Origin: an uncultured Eubacteriales bacterium
Lineage (GTDB): Bacteria; Bacillota_A; Clostridia; Lachnospirales; Cellulosilyticaceae
Length of the DNA: 26,577 nucleotides
Reading direction: 5' to 3'
Assembly: GCA_900556665.1 (NCBI GenBank)
Contig: USPX01000009.1
Coordinates: 1 to 26,577 of the forward strand
Shown: positions 1 to 8,276 of the stretch, in pieces
Layout: every line of letters starts with the position of its first letter
Numbering within the stretch: the first letter of the stretch is position 1
Position numbers and translations under genes: made by a program
Notes under the pieces: model-generated
Databases searched by the model: none
Told to the model about the DNA's origin: nothing
Seen by the model: the letters and a program-made list of their open reading frames with translations, nothing else

Positions 1-395
1 GTGAAGATGGGTATATCTCTCGAATCACCCAACCTAATAAAATTAATACAACCACTTTTGAGAGTAAAATTAATTTAATGGGTGAAGCCTCATCTCAAAA
101 AACAAAAATCACAGTAGAGATTTATAATACAAAGACAGTTGTTAAAGCTGATAAAATGGAAACAGTATTTAAGTCAGAACCTACTAATACTTACAAATTA
201 GGAGAAGTAGGGGCAACTTGTACATTCAGCCAGCTTTTAGATTTAGCAGAAGGCGAGAATAAAGTAGTAATAAAATATGTTAATGCTGCTGGTAAAGTAG
301 ATGATGAAATGACATTTTATATTACACGTGAATCAGAACAAAATAAACAACAACTTAAAAATTACGTTGTTTTTAATAGCATAAAAATATCTTAA
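1..395 (+). CDS. C-terminal end of an Ig-like extracellular-type protein (5' truncated by window edge)
   Basis: The frame that holds an ATG at 78 stays open back to base 3, so this is probably the last ~130 residues of a longer protein cut by the window edge rather than a 105-residue gene starting at 78; no clear ribosome site precedes that ATG. The visible part alternates short beta-strand-like stretches with a late 'LAEGENKVVIKYVNAAGKVDD' -type turn pattern (G-E-N-x-V, then x-A-G-K-V), which resembles bacterial Ig-like/Big_9-type domains. The family call is from pattern only. It ends 16 bases before yycH and may be co-transcribed with it. Normally walK precedes yycH, so the gene order here is slightly unusual. 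Confidence 0.6.
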   Translation, partial: EDGYISRITQPNKINTTTFESKINLMGEASSQKTKITVEIYNTKTVVKADKMETVFKSEPTNTYKLGEVGATCTFSQLLDLAEGENKVVIKYVNAAGKVDDEMTFYITRESEQNKQQLKNYVVFNSIKIS

Positions 396-411
396 TAAAT
401 AAGGTGAAACA

Positions 412-1863
412 ATGAGAAAAACCATATTTAAAATTGCTATCTTAGGTTCGCTCATTGTAGGATGCATATGGCAAACAACAATACTATGGCTTGGCGATCT
501 GTCAAGCCATAATTTTTTACAACAAAGTACCAATATGCATCATATAATAGTAGAGCCTAAGGCAATATGGGTAAACAAAGGTACATTAGCTTACAACATA
601 CAAGAAGTTGTACAAAATGAATATGAGACAAGATTAACAGACGAATTAGTAGGACAGCTTGAGAGACAGAAGATTAAGCTAGAAGTGGAAGAAAAATTAA
701 GCTTTGATGACGTATTTAGTAAACAAGGTATTATTTACGAATATGGGACATATCTTACTTTGGACGAGATTATGGGAATGGAAGTTACGAAAGAGACTGG
801 GAATATAGAGATTAATAATATTTTAGTAGATATTGCCGACTATAATGAACATAAGACATACCTTTATTTAATAGGCAAAGAAGATAGACCTATTTATAAA
901 TTAACACTACCTAGTAAACTGGAAACACACTATAAGATTTTACAAAATGTAAATCTAGATAATAACAAAATTAAATATCAACCAAGTGTGACATGGATTA
1001 AGAAAGAGTATATTAAAGGTAATATATTTTTACCAATTATTAGTAAAGATGAGCCTATGATTTACGATATACTTACTATTACTAATAATGTAAAACAAGA
1101 TACATTAGAAGCAACTAAAAATAGACTTTTTAATTACGTTAATGGATTTTTTACTAATCCACTTGTTAAAGAAGTAGAAGCTGCTGAAGATGGAAGTATC
1201 ATTTATCGTGAAGGTCAAAAAACAAGCGTGAGATATAGCCCATCAGGTATACTTGAATTTAGTATTACAAGTGCTACACAAGCTAATCACCTATCCAAAC
1301 TAGAAAAAATGATAGCAGTTAATACATTCGTAAATGAATGTAAGGGAATTCCTAAAACAATTAAACAAGGTCTATATCTAAGTAATGTTATTGAACAACA
1401 GAGTAAGGGAGAAACGATTTATCAATTTAGTTATCAATATAATGGCATACCGGTATTCTTAACAGATAAAGTCAAAGATATATTAGGTATTAATGCGATG
1501 CTAGAAGTTGTTGTTAAGAATAATCAAATTGTAAAAGGGAAATGGCCATTACTAGATATAGAGATAGGGACTGAACATTCTCAGCAAAAAGGTGAACTTA
1601 CAAAAGACTTCAAGAGTGTTATTGATGAACTGTATAATGGGGAACCAATAAAGGAATTAGCTTGTAGTTACATTGTAGATAACATTGATGAACCAGTTAA
1701 GTTTAATTGGATTTTTACATATGATGAACCAAAGATAGATATTAAGGCTGAAAATGAAAATAATACTGATGATAACTTAAAGAATAACACAAATAATAAG
1801 GATAGTAGCACACCTAGTTCTATAGAAATTAAAGCAGCAAAGCACAATTTAGCTAAGGAATAG
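412..1863 (+). CDS. yycH: YycH-like WalK-regulatory membrane protein
   Basis: A 483-residue protein with one N-terminal membrane anchor (residues about 5-27) and a large extracytoplasmic part. Length, topology, the beta-rich repeated-fold character and the position directly before a YycI-like gene fit YycH. In Bacillus subtilis YycH and YycI sit together at the membrane and modulate the essential sensor kinase WalK (cell-wall homeostasis); in Staphylococcus they act as activators, so the sign of the effect cannot be told here. The last ~40 residues are a low-complexity Asn/Asp/Lys tail. Start ATG has an AAGGTGA ribosome site at about 401-407. The stop is 10 bases before the next start, so the pair is an operon. 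Family sequence divergence is high, so the call rests on topology and context as much as on sequence. Confidence 0.7.
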   Translation: MRKTIFKIAILGSLIVGCIWQTTILWLGDLSSHNFLQQSTNMHHIIVEPKAIWVNKGTLAYNIQEVVQNEYETRLTDELVGQLERQKIKLEVEEKLSFDDVFSKQGIIYEYGTYLTLDEIMGMEVTKETGNIEINNILVDIADYNEHKTYLYLIGKEDRPIYKLTLPSKLETHYKILQNVNLDNNKIKYQPSVTWIKKEYIKGNIFLPIISKDEPMIYDILTITNNVKQDTLEATKNRLFNYVNGFFTNPLVKEVEAAEDGSIIYREGQKTSVRYSPSGILEFSITSATQANHLSKLEKMIAVNTFVNECKGIPKTIKQGLYLSNVIEQQSKGETIYQFSYQYNGIPVFLTDKVKDILGINAMLEVVVKNNQIVKGKWPLLDIEIGTEHSQQKGELTKDFKSVIDELYNGEPIKELACSYIVDNIDEPVKFNWIFTYDEPKIDIKAENENNTDDNLKNNTNNKDSSTPSSIEIKAAKHNLAKE

Positions 1864-1873
1864 GGGTGAAAAG

Positions 1874-2761
1874 ATGAATGGAAAAAGAATATTAAATGAG
1901 CTTATTGGTATCTTTTTAGTTTTAAATATAGCGCTTTTAACATTTAATATTGTCAAGACTATAGATAGATATAGAATAAACACAACACGCATTAATAATG
2001 TGACATATGCTTTAGAACAAAAAGAAATTTATTTAGAGACACAGTTACCAAGAAATTTTACACCTAAGTCGCAAGCTAATTTGAGTGATTTCATAGGTAG
2101 TAATACAACTGCAGAAAGATATAATATGGTAAGTGCATTATTTGGAGAAAACAGTGGTAAGGTAATTGTCACTAAAGATAGTAGTGCACCTAAGTCGATT
2201 ATCCATAGATATGGCAGTGAGAGTCTAGTTTTTAATAAGAATACTATAGTATATACGAATACAGATGTTTCTGAGAGCAGTAATAAAGAAATAAGTTTAC
2301 AAAGTGCAAAGAAGATATGTCGAGATTTTATAAAGCGCTTAAATTACAATAAAAAATTTAATAATGCATATATACAACATAGAAATAATGGAGATAATAT
2401 AGAAATAACATTTTTTAGAAATTATAAAGGAATACCTGTGTTTGAAGAGTATATTAGATTTGAGCTCATGGGCGAGACAATTCAAAAAGCGACCATAAAA
2501 ATTGGTAAAATAAGTCAATTAGATAGTGATAGAATTAAGAAAACAATCTATCCAATTGATCTTGTTTTATTTGGGATAGATGATGAATTAGAAATAGAAA
2601 AACCTATGTATATCACGGATATTACGCTAGGTTATAAGGCCATTGATGAGAGTAATATTATGCTTTTAGGGACACAACTTATACCAACATATAAAATAGA
2701 GATAAGAGGTTTAAAGAATCCTATATATGTGAATGCTTATACTAATAAACGAATAGAATAA
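1874..2761 (+). CDS. yycI: YycI-like WalK-regulatory membrane protein
   Basis: A 295-residue protein with a short cytoplasmic start, one transmembrane segment at about residues 9-28 and an extracytoplasmic domain. The C-terminal half holds the 'NYKGIPVFEEYIRFE' stretch, similar in type to 'QYNGIPVFLTDKV' in the upstream YycH, as expected for the structurally related YycH/YycI pair. Known role of the family: heterodimer with YycH controlling WalK autophosphorylation. The ribosome site is GGGGTGA at 1863-1869 before ATG 1874. The end lies ~100 bases from murA, with a likely promoter in between, so murA can be transcribed separately. Confidence 0.7.
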   Translation: MNGKRILNELIGIFLVLNIALLTFNIVKTIDRYRINTTRINNVTYALEQKEIYLETQLPRNFTPKSQANLSDFIGSNTTAERYNMVSALFGENSGKVIVTKDSSAPKSIIHRYGSESLVFNKNTIVYTNTDVSESSNKEISLQSAKKICRDFIKRLNYNKKFNNAYIQHRNNGDNIEITFFRNYKGIPVFEEYIRFELMGETIQKATIKIGKISQLDSDRIKKTIYPIDLVLFGIDDELEIEKPMYITDITLGYKAIDESNIMLLGTQLIPTYKIEIRGLKNPIYVNAYTNKRIE

Positions 2762-2777
2762 TATTAATAGAATAAGC

Positions 2778-2806
2778 TTTTTATTTAAGATGTTTAATGT
2801 TATAAT
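2778..2806 (+). promoter_or_regulatory. Likely sigma-A type promoter of murA
   Basis: A perfect TATAAT lies at 2801-2806, with a poor -35 match (TTTTTA, 2778-2783) at 17 bases spacing. It lies in the only spacer between yycI and murA. The -10 is convincing, the -35 is not. Confidence 0.5.
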
Positions 2807-2862
2807 ACAATGTGGTATAGAGCGTAATGTTTTGTTTAAATAATGATTAAGAGGTGTTCAGG

Positions 2863-4119
2863 TTGAGCGAGTTGTATATAAATGGTGGTAAACGCCTAGT
2901 TGGAGAAGTAACTATTAATGGAGCTAAAAATGCAGCAGTTGCTATTTTACCAGCAGCTCTTTTAGTAGATGGAATAAGTGTAATTGAAAATTTACCATAT
3001 ATAGATGATGTACAAAAATTAAAGAGAGCCATGGAGGATTTAGGTGCCGTAGCTACTTTAGAGGACAAACATACTCTTAAAGTAGATGGTTCAACTTTAT
3101 TTACACATAGAGCAGTAAATGAATATGTAGGACATATTAGAGCGTCATATTACTTAATTGGGGCTTTATTAGGTCGCTTTAAAAAGGCAGAAGTAGCAAT
3201 GCCAGGTGGTTGTGATTTTGGTGGTAGACCAATCGATCAACATATCAAAGGCTTTGAAGCACTTGGAGCAAAAGTTGTCGTTGAAGATGGTGTTATCAAA
3301 GCACATGCTGAAAAATTAGTAGGTACAGACATTTATTTAGATGTAGTAAGTGTTGGGGCTACTATTAACGTAATGCTTGCAGCAACATTAGCTGAAGGAA
3401 CAACAACTATTGAAAATGCTGCAAAAGAACCACACGTAGTTGATGTAGCAAACTTCTTAAATATGATGGGTGCTAATATCAAAGGTGCAGGTACAGATGT
3501 AATCCGTATTAAAGGTGTTGAACGTTTAAATGGAGGAAGATACTCTACAATTCCAGACCAAATCGAAGCTGGTACTTATATGATGGCAGCAGCGATTACA
3601 GGTGGGGATGTATATGTACGTAATATTATTCCAGAACATATGTATTCTGTAAGTTTAAAAATGATGGAGATGGGTATCACTATCGAAGAAGGTGATGACT
3701 ATATTCGTGTAGTTGCACCGCAAAAATTAAAAGCAACAAATATAAAAACATTACCTCATCCAGGATTCCCTACAGATTTACAGCCTCAAATGGCCACACT
3801 TTTAAGTATCGCTGAAGGGACTAGTACAATTATTGAAGGTGTATGGGATAACAGATTCCAATACATTGATGAACTTAAGAAGACAGGTGCAGATATTACA
3901 GTAGAAGGGCGCATAGCTACCGTACAAGGCGTATCAGAACTTCACGGCGCAAGTGTAAAAGCAACTGACTTACGTGCAGGTGCAGCTTTAGTATTAGCAG
4001 GACTCAGAGCAGCAGATGGTCCAATGATTATTAGCAATGTAAGGTTTATCGATCGTGGTTACGAAGCCCTTGAAGAAAAACTTACAGCACTTGGCGCAGA
4101 TATCGTTCGTAAAAATTAA
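2863..4119 (+). CDS. murA: UDP-N-acetylglucosamine 1-carboxyvinyltransferase
   Basis: Cytoplasmic enzyme that transfers enolpyruvate from PEP to UDP-GlcNAc, the first committed step of peptidoglycan synthesis and the target of fosfomycin. The sequence shows the N-terminal 'INGAKNA' motif and the catalytic loop '[14 protein letters not shown]'. Choosing the TTG start at 2863 puts Lys22/Asn23 and the loop cysteine at residue 117, in line with Lys22/Asn23/Cys115 of E. coli MurA. The ribosome site AAGAGGTG (2849-2856) lies 6 bases before this TTG, whereas the GTG at 2854 overlaps it and is unlikely. The length of 418 residues is normal. A cysteine (not aspartate) in the loop predicts fosfomycin sensitivity of the enzyme. 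The gene is followed by a strong terminator. Some Firmicutes carry two MurA paralogues; this window cannot say which one this is. Confidence 0.97.
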   Translation: MSELYINGGKRLVGEVTINGAKNAAVAILPAALLVDGISVIENLPYIDDVQKLKRAMEDLGAVATLEDKHTLKVDGSTLFTHRAVNEYVGHIRASYYLIGALLGRFKKAEVAMPGGCDFGGRPIDQHIKGFEALGAKVVVEDGVIKAHAEKLVGTDIYLDVVSVGATINVMLAATLAEGTTTIENAAKEPHVVDVANFLNMMGANIKGAGTDVIRIKGVERLNGGRYSTIPDQIEAGTYMMAAAITGGDVYVRNIIPEHMYSVSLKMMEMGITIEEGDDYIRVVAPQKLKATNIKTLPHPGFPTDLQPQMATLLSIAEGTSTIIEGVWDNRFQYIDELKKTGADITVEGRIATVQGVSELHGASVKATDLRAGAALVLAGLRAADGPMIISNVRFIDRGYEALEEKLTALGADIVRKN

Positions 4120-4150
4120 ATTTATACAAATAAACTTTATTTCTTATAAT

Positions 4151-4186
4151 AAAAAGCTACAAGCAACCAAGTCTTGTAGCTTTTTT
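4151..4186 (+). terminator. Intrinsic terminator of murA
   Basis: A perfect 8-bp stem GCTACAAG/CTTGTAGC (4156-4163 with 4173-4180), extended by A5/T5 pairing, with a 9-base loop and a run of six T. It sits 31 bases after the murA stop. Confidence 0.9.
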
Positions 4187-4244
4187 GTTATATCCATTCT
4201 CATCCAGCAGCCTTACGTGCGACGCAAGAAATCTTGAATGAGAT

Positions 4245-4282
4245 GTTGAAAAAGGGGGCTAGACTAGGCCCCCTCTTTCAAC
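4245..4282 (-). terminator. Intrinsic terminator of the leftward small gene
   Basis: A 16-bp near-perfect inverted repeat (4245-4260 with 4266-4282) with a G5/C5 core and 6-base loop. Read on the minus strand the GC core is followed by TTTTT, and it lies 33 bases past the stop of the 50-residue gene at 4316. On the plus strand the T run is interrupted, so the minus strand is favoured, though it could also back up murA termination. Confidence 0.75.
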
Positions 4283-4315
4283 AGAGCCTCATTCCAAGCC
4301 CATTTCTCAGGAGTT

Positions 4316-4468
4316 TTATTTCTCAGGAGGAGTATTTCTAGATACCCATTGGTTGTTTCCCGCACTTTTTGGTGCTTTATCATGGAAATATTTTGTACCT
4401 TCAGTACTTTGATATGGGTTTTGTCCTACCCATTGATTATCTGTAGCAGTTTTCTTTGCCTTATCCAT
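4316..4468 (-). CDS. Unrecognised 50-residue protein with two NQWV motifs
   Basis: A short leftward gene: ATG at 4468-4466 preceded by a strong GGAGGA ribosome site with 6-7 bases spacing, and TAA at 4318-4316. The product is hydrophilic, without a signal peptide or membrane segment, and starts MDKAKKTATDNQWVGQNPYQ. It holds two copies of an NQWV motif (residues 11-14 and 39-42), each followed by a polar stretch with Asn-(Thr)-Pro, which suggests a small internal duplication. It has its own likely promoter (4511-4538) and its own terminator (4245-4282), so it is a complete monocistronic unit, which argues that it is real. Family and function not recognised. Small soluble spore-associated or regulatory proteins of Clostridia can look like this, but nothing here shows it. 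Confidence 0.75.
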   Translation of the reverse strand: MDKAKKTATDNQWVGQNPYQSTEGTKYFHDKAPKSAGNNQWVSRNTPPEK

Positions 4469-4510
4469 TATAGTTCCTCCAATATATAAAAATTATATTT
4501 TTAGTATTTC

Positions 4511-4538
4511 ATTATATAAGAAAAAGATACTGGTACAA
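4511..4538 (-). promoter_or_regulatory. Likely promoter of the 50-residue gene
   Basis: On the minus strand, TATAAT (4516-4511) lies 16 bases after TTGTAC (4538-4533). The -10 is perfect; the -35 matches only its first three bases. It would give a leader of roughly 35 bases. In the stretch 4539-4660 upstream I see no gene and no clear element. Confidence 0.5.
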
Positions 4539-4660
4539 TTTCCTAGTTATTGAAGGTTAATTAGTCACGCAAAAATCCTGTTAGTAGATTGCAGAAATTA
4601 GATATAACAGCATGAAATATGTTGTAAAACGGTAAAAGTTGGATTATTATATATAGAGTG

Positions 4661-4718
4661 AAAAAAACACACACTTGAAACAATTTGGATTTTTGGTAAT
4701 TATTTCAAGTGGGTGTTT
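4661..4718 (-). terminator. Intrinsic terminator of the prepilin peptidase gene
   Basis: A 16-bp inverted repeat with one mismatch (4665-4680 with 4703-4718) and a 22-base loop. On the minus strand it is followed by a run of seven T, and it begins 14 bases after the peptidase stop. The loop is longer than usual for a terminator. Confidence 0.75.
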
Positions 4719-4732
4719 AGAGATGGGAATTA

Positions 4733-5149
4733 TTAAATATAGGGATATAGGGTGAATAAACTAAGTGAAATCAATACATAGGGGCAAAGTGGTATGGCAG
4801 AAGGTTTCTTAAAATGCACAATCAAGTAGACTAAGCCAAAGCCGCTAGCAATGATTAAGCTGGAAATATAAAGAAAGCAATTAATAGTTGGACCTAAATA
4901 TAGTCCAGTGCACATAAATAGTTTAATATCACCTGAACCAATATAATTACCTAGGAATATATTTAATAAAAATAGAAATAGTGAAGGAAATAGAAAACCT
5001 AACATATGGGAAATAGGATATTGGGAAAAAGGTATGAAGCATAAGCCAATTAGGGCAAATGGTAGGAGAATTGCATTAGGAATTTTATGATAGCGAAAAT
5101 CTAAATAGGAAAGTCCTATTAGAAAAAAGAATAAAATATATAGTTTCAA
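4733..5149 (-). CDS. A24 prepilin peptidase (TadV/CpaA type)
   Basis: Membrane aspartic protease that removes the leader of type IV / Flp prepilins. The protein has 138 residues, is very hydrophobic, and shows both catalytic aspartates in context: Asp17 in 'LDFRYHKIPN' and Asp74 in 'GSGDIKL'. The N-terminal cysteine/methylase domain of long PilD-type enzymes is absent, as is normal for TadV/CpaA proteins. Start is TTG at 5149-5147 with a GGTGA ribosome site on the minus strand. It is divergent from the Tad-like operon, with only 64 bases between the two start codons, and is the obvious processing enzyme for the Flp1-like pilin at 11699 and perhaps the two TadE-like proteins behind it. It has its own terminator. 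Confidence 0.93.
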   Translation of the reverse strand: MKLYILFFFLIGLSYLDFRYHKIPNAILLPFALIGLCFIPFSQYPISHMLGFLFPSLFLFLLNIFLGNYIGSGDIKLFMCTGLYLGPTINCFLYISSLIIASGFGLVYLIVHFKKPSAIPLCPYVLISLSLFTLYPYI

Positions 5150-5213
5150 AATAAAATCACCGGCCTATCTATAATCTAGTTAATATACATGCTTGAATAC
5201 AAGGAGGAGAAAA
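5150..5213. promoter_or_regulatory. Divergent promoter region between prepilin peptidase and Tad-like operon
   Basis: A 64-base spacer between divergent starts. A TATAAT at 5170-5175 suits rightward transcription, but no good -35 lies at 17 bases; the nearest TTTCAA (5144-5149) is 20 bases away. A strong AAGGAGGAG ribosome site at 5201-5209 serves the GTG at 5214. The leftward promoter was not resolved. The two promoters would have to overlap, which would allow joint regulation. Confidence 0.4.
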
Positions 5214-6560
5214 GTGGAGTTACTATTAGTTGGTGGAAGAATTAATGAATTACCGTATATAAAAGTAGCACATAATAAGCACATAATCAATAAACAGACA
5301 TTATATACTAGTCAGCTGTTGGAAATTGCATCAGAAAATAATGTTAAGTTTGATAGTATTGCTATTTTAGATCAAGGAATTGATCAGTCATTAGAGGAAG
5401 TTAAAGCAGATTTAGAAATGCTTAAAAGGACTTATGATAAGCAGGTATTCGTGCTTACAAATAACTTAGAGCTCAAATTACAACTTAGTAATATACAAGT
5501 TCATTTTGTAGAAAAGCTAAGAATATCTCAAGATGAGTATGATAAGTTTTTTGAAAAGATTACATATGAAAGATTTATAGTGAAGGAAAGCAATATAAGA
5601 AATGAATTCATACAGGAAAAAGAAAAGCAAGTAACATATACACCACCTGTGAAAGAGGAGAAGAAGGAAAAGCGTTCGCTGTTTAGTAGAGTCTTTTCAA
5701 AGAAATCTAAAGAAGTAGAAGAAGAAACTGAAGATAAAAAGTTTAAATATATTAGCCAAGGAATTAGCCGAGTTGTGGGTATAACAGGACATCGTGGAGT
5801 AGGGATTACAAGTACAGTAGTTAACTTAGCTTACGAAGCTTCCAAACGCAACTTAAGTACAGTGATTGTGGACTTAGATGTGTATAATCGTACAACTAAT
5901 ATTTATTTTAGTGAATTTATGCGTCAGGCAGAGTTGGATGAGCATATGAACGCTTCTTTGATAAGATGTTTAGCCAAACCACAGGATTATAAGAATTGTG
6001 CATGTTATTTAAAAGATAAACTCTGGCTTACAGGGCTTACGTATGATTATGAGGATGATAGGTTATTAAATCAGTTTTATACAGTTAATAAACTTATTAA
6101 TCTGATTACAGTATTAAGACAGCATTTTAATCTTGTATTATTAGATATTCCATTTGAGATTTTAAAGGATTTTGAGGAGATTATTCCTAATATAGATACT
6201 TTCGGACTATGTGTGAATAATAGTCAGTATTCGATTATAACAACTTTAAGAAATATGGGAAATTCTTTAAGCAACGAGAATATAGGTTATCTTAATGCAA
6301 AATCAAAGCTTATTATTACAAGATACAATGACCGTGTACAGTATGAGGGAGACTTCTTTACACCTGAGCGTGTAAGCGATTTATTTGCGTCAGATTTATG
6401 TGAGCAATTAGAAACTAAGATGCAAGTAGCAGGGTATGTAAGATATGATGTGAGCTTTGATGAACAAATAGAGAGAGATATTCCTATTGTAGAAACTGAT
6501 AGAGAGTTTAAAGAATATTACTCAAATATATTACTTCGTATTTTAGAAGGAGCAAATTAA
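5214..6560 (+). CDS. CpaE/TadZ-like pilus protein with degenerate P-loop
   Basis: A 448-residue protein with a receiver-like N-terminal alpha/beta part (about 1-120), a Lys/Glu-rich linker (about 125-175) and a MinD/ParA-fold domain from about 185. This is the CpaE/TadZ layout; such proteins place Tad pili at the pole or membrane and interact with the TadA ATPase. The Walker A region reads 'GHRGVGITST' (192-201): Ile198 replaces the essential lysine and the signature lysine of the MinD class is also missing, so ATP hydrolysis is unlikely. A following 'VIVDLD' strand and a later 'LVLLDIP' Walker-B-like strand are kept. The GTG at 5214 is chosen because AAGGAGGAG lies 5 bases before it; the upstream TTG at 5193 precedes that site. 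First gene of the rightward run, one base before the next gene. Confidence 0.85.
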   Translation: MELLLVGGRINELPYIKVAHNKHIINKQTLYTSQLLEIASENNVKFDSIAILDQGIDQSLEEVKADLEMLKRTYDKQVFVLTNNLELKLQLSNIQVHFVEKLRISQDEYDKFFEKITYERFIVKESNIRNEFIQEKEKQVTYTPPVKEEKKEKRSLFSRVFSKKSKEVEEETEDKKFKYISQGISRVVGITGHRGVGITSTVVNLAYEASKRNLSTVIVDLDVYNRTTNIYFSEFMRQAELDEHMNASLIRCLAKPQDYKNCACYLKDKLWLTGLTYDYEDDRLLNQFYTVNKLINLITVLRQHFNLVLLDIPFEILKDFEEIIPNIDTFGLCVNNSQYSIITTLRNMGNSLSNENIGYLNAKSKLIITRYNDRVQYEGDFFTPERVSDLFASDLCEQLETKMQVAGYVRYDVSFDEQIERDIPIVETDREFKEYYSNILLRILEGAN

Positions 6561-6561
6561 G

Positions 6562-7455
6562 ATGAAGTTAAATGTAAAAGCAGTTAAGAATGTGGCACCT
6601 AACAAAAACTTAACGAAAAAAGTTGTAGCTGTAGGGGCAAGTATTATTGTAATGATTGGTTCTTATGTCGCTATAGAAAGTGCAGCAGCAGACACTAAAA
6701 ATACGGTAGGCGTAGTACGTGTAAAAAATAAAGAAGGTCTAGCTATGCAATCATTAATTACTGAGACAGACGTAGAAGTATATAATGTGGTAAAAACAGA
6801 ATATACAGAGGATATGATTTTAGCAGAAGATATTGATAATGTAATTGGTAAATACACAGCAAACTTTGTGAGAAAAAATAGTATTCTTCATAAAGATGAA
6901 GTAGGTGAAGAACGACCTATTACAAATGAGTGGTTATACACATTAGGTGAGGATGAAGAAGTAGTGACTATTCCGTATAATTACTTAAAATGTGGTGGAG
7001 ACATCTTAGTGCCTGGTGACCGTATTAGAGTTCGTGCAACTTATACAGTAGATGCAGCAACTAGTAATGGTGGTTTTGGAATGAATGGTATCAATTATTC
7101 TACCAATAATAAAAATACACGTACGGAAATTGTGTTTGATAGCATAGAAGTGATGGATATGCTGAATTCAGAGAGCCATTCGATTTATGAAGTTTATAAA
7201 GAGATTCTAAGATTAGATGAGAAGTCACGCGAAGAAGTTATGAAAAGTAAAGATTTCATAGAAAGCATTTTACCTAAGGCTTTAGTACTTGCAGGAACGA
7301 AAGACCAAATTAATCAATATGCTAAATTCAGTAATATGAGCGATGGTGATTTATTAATCACTATTTTAAGTAGGGAAACAAGTAATCCTATTATTGATCA
7401 AGTGCCAACACTTCAGAAGGAGGTAGAGTCATGGATCGAGAAGAAAGAAGACTAA
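6562..7455 (+). CDS. CpaB/RcpC-like SAF-domain protein
   Basis: A 297-residue protein with a cytoplasmic basic N-terminus, one membrane segment (about 20-38) and a SAF-type beta domain from about 48 to 110, followed by a conserved-type 'GGDILVPGDRIRVRA' stretch (about 145-160), as in RcpC/CpaB proteins. In Gram-negative Tad systems CpaB is a periplasmic partner of the secretin; in Gram-positive genomes with no outer membrane its role is not settled, but it is regularly found with Tad genes and may bridge the membrane and the cell wall. GAAGGAG precedes the ATG. The 3' end overlaps the next gene by 25 bases, indicating coupled translation. Confidence 0.8.
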   Translation: MKLNVKAVKNVAPNKNLTKKVVAVGASIIVMIGSYVAIESAAADTKNTVGVVRVKNKEGLAMQSLITETDVEVYNVVKTEYTEDMILAEDIDNVIGKYTANFVRKNSILHKDEVGEERPITNEWLYTLGEDEEVVTIPYNYLKCGGDILVPGDRIRVRATYTVDAATSNGGFGMNGINYSTNNKNTRTEIVFDSIEVMDMLNSESHSIYEVYKEILRLDEKSREEVMKSKDFIESILPKALVLAGTKDQINQYAKFSNMSDGDLLITILSRETSNPIIDQVPTLQKEVESWIEKKED

Positions 7456-8258
7456 GTATCCGTAGCTTTTTTAATCGTATTACGCCAGAAGTTGAAGCAG
7501 ATTTGGAAAATCAAGCTGGTGATATTCTATACAATGTTATAGGTTTCATATCAGCTAGTGATTTTGCTGATAATGGTAATGTCATTGCTAATGTGGGTGG
7601 ACTTATAGCAGAAAAGAATCTAAATACATGTATTGTAGACTTCAAAGTTTTTTATCCTACCTTATATAACTATGTAGATGTACTGCCTAATGAAAGAGGA
7701 AAAGGATTATTAAGTGTATTAAAAAATGATAAAATCGATATTCGTACACAGATTAATGAGACAAAGTATAAACAGCTTTATTTACTTTCACCAAGTCCAT
7801 ATGATTTGATTGAAGAATATGTGGATTTTAAAATAAGTGATATTGAGAGGCTATTAGAGGAATTAAAGGAAATCTTTGATATTGTGCTTATAGATATTCC
7901 AAACAATCCACCATTAGAATTTTGCCTTGCAGCAATGAAATATGTTCATAGAGGTTTTATTACTGTAAGTGAGCGTATTGAAAGTATACAAAATGCAACT
8001 AAATTACTTGAGTTTGCAAACTCTGTAGGTGTGTCTACAGCCAAATTTACTAATTTGATTTATGTAAATGGATTAGAGCTAAGTTATGATTATGGAGCAA
8101 TTAAAGAAACAGACTTTAAGATAGCAGCTAAGTTACCAATGGTAAAAGGTGCAATTGAAGAATATTTTAAGGGCAATCTATATGTTAAACATAGTTCAAT
8201 GCTAGACAAACAGTACTTACAAGGCATACAGCAACTCGTAGAAATGATTACAAACTAG
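7431..8258 (+). CDS. Second CpaE-like protein, P-loop lost
   Basis: A 275-residue MinD/ParA-fold protein without the receiver-like N-terminus of its neighbour at 5214. Core strands are visible: 'VIGFI' (36-40), 'TCIVDFK' (66-72) and 'IVLIDIP' (Walker B-like). Where the P-loop should be (41-50) the sequence reads S-A-S-D-F-A-D-N-G-N, with no glycine-lysine-threonine at all, so nucleotide binding by the usual route looks impossible. Probably a structural paralogue derived from a CpaE-type ATPase. The ATG is supported by AAGGAGG at 7417-7423, inside the end of the SAF gene. Two such proteins flanking the CpaB-like gene could form a heterodimer, in keeping with the dimeric habit of the ParA/MinD fold (inference). 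Confidence 0.75.
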   Translation: MDREERRLSIRSFFNRITPEVEADLENQAGDILYNVIGFISASDFADNGNVIANVGGLIAEKNLNTCIVDFKVFYPTLYNYVDVLPNERGKGLLSVLKNDKIDIRTQINETKYKQLYLLSPSPYDLIEEYVDFKISDIERLLEELKEIFDIVLIDIPNNPPLEFCLAAMKYVHRGFITVSERIESIQNATKLLEFANSVGVSTAKFTNLIYVNGLELSYDYGAIKETDFKIAAKLPMVKGAIEEYFKGNLYVKHSSMLDKQYLQGIQQLVEMITN

Positions 8259-8276
8259 AAGGCAAGGAGCAATACG

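Noticed and set aside
78..395. A self-standing 105-residue gene starting at ATG 78
   Set aside because: The frame is open upstream to the window edge and no ribosome site precedes the ATG; a truncated longer gene is more likely.
2847..3068. Minus-strand frame inside murA, and the other long antisense frames within the Tad and T7 genes
   Set aside because: They lie opposite well-supported genes, lack ribosome sites and have composition of shadow frames.
4055..4237. A 60-codon plus-strand frame overlapping the end of murA
   Set aside because: It overlaps murA and runs through the murA terminator, with no ribosome site and no recognisable product.
4201..4240. Short palindrome CAAGAAATCTTG before the minus-strand terminator
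   Set aside because: A 5-bp stem with a 2-base loop is too small to support any function.
5193..5213. TTG 5193 as the start of the first CpaE-like gene
   Set aside because: The strong AAGGAGGAG site lies downstream of that TTG and directly serves GTG 5214.
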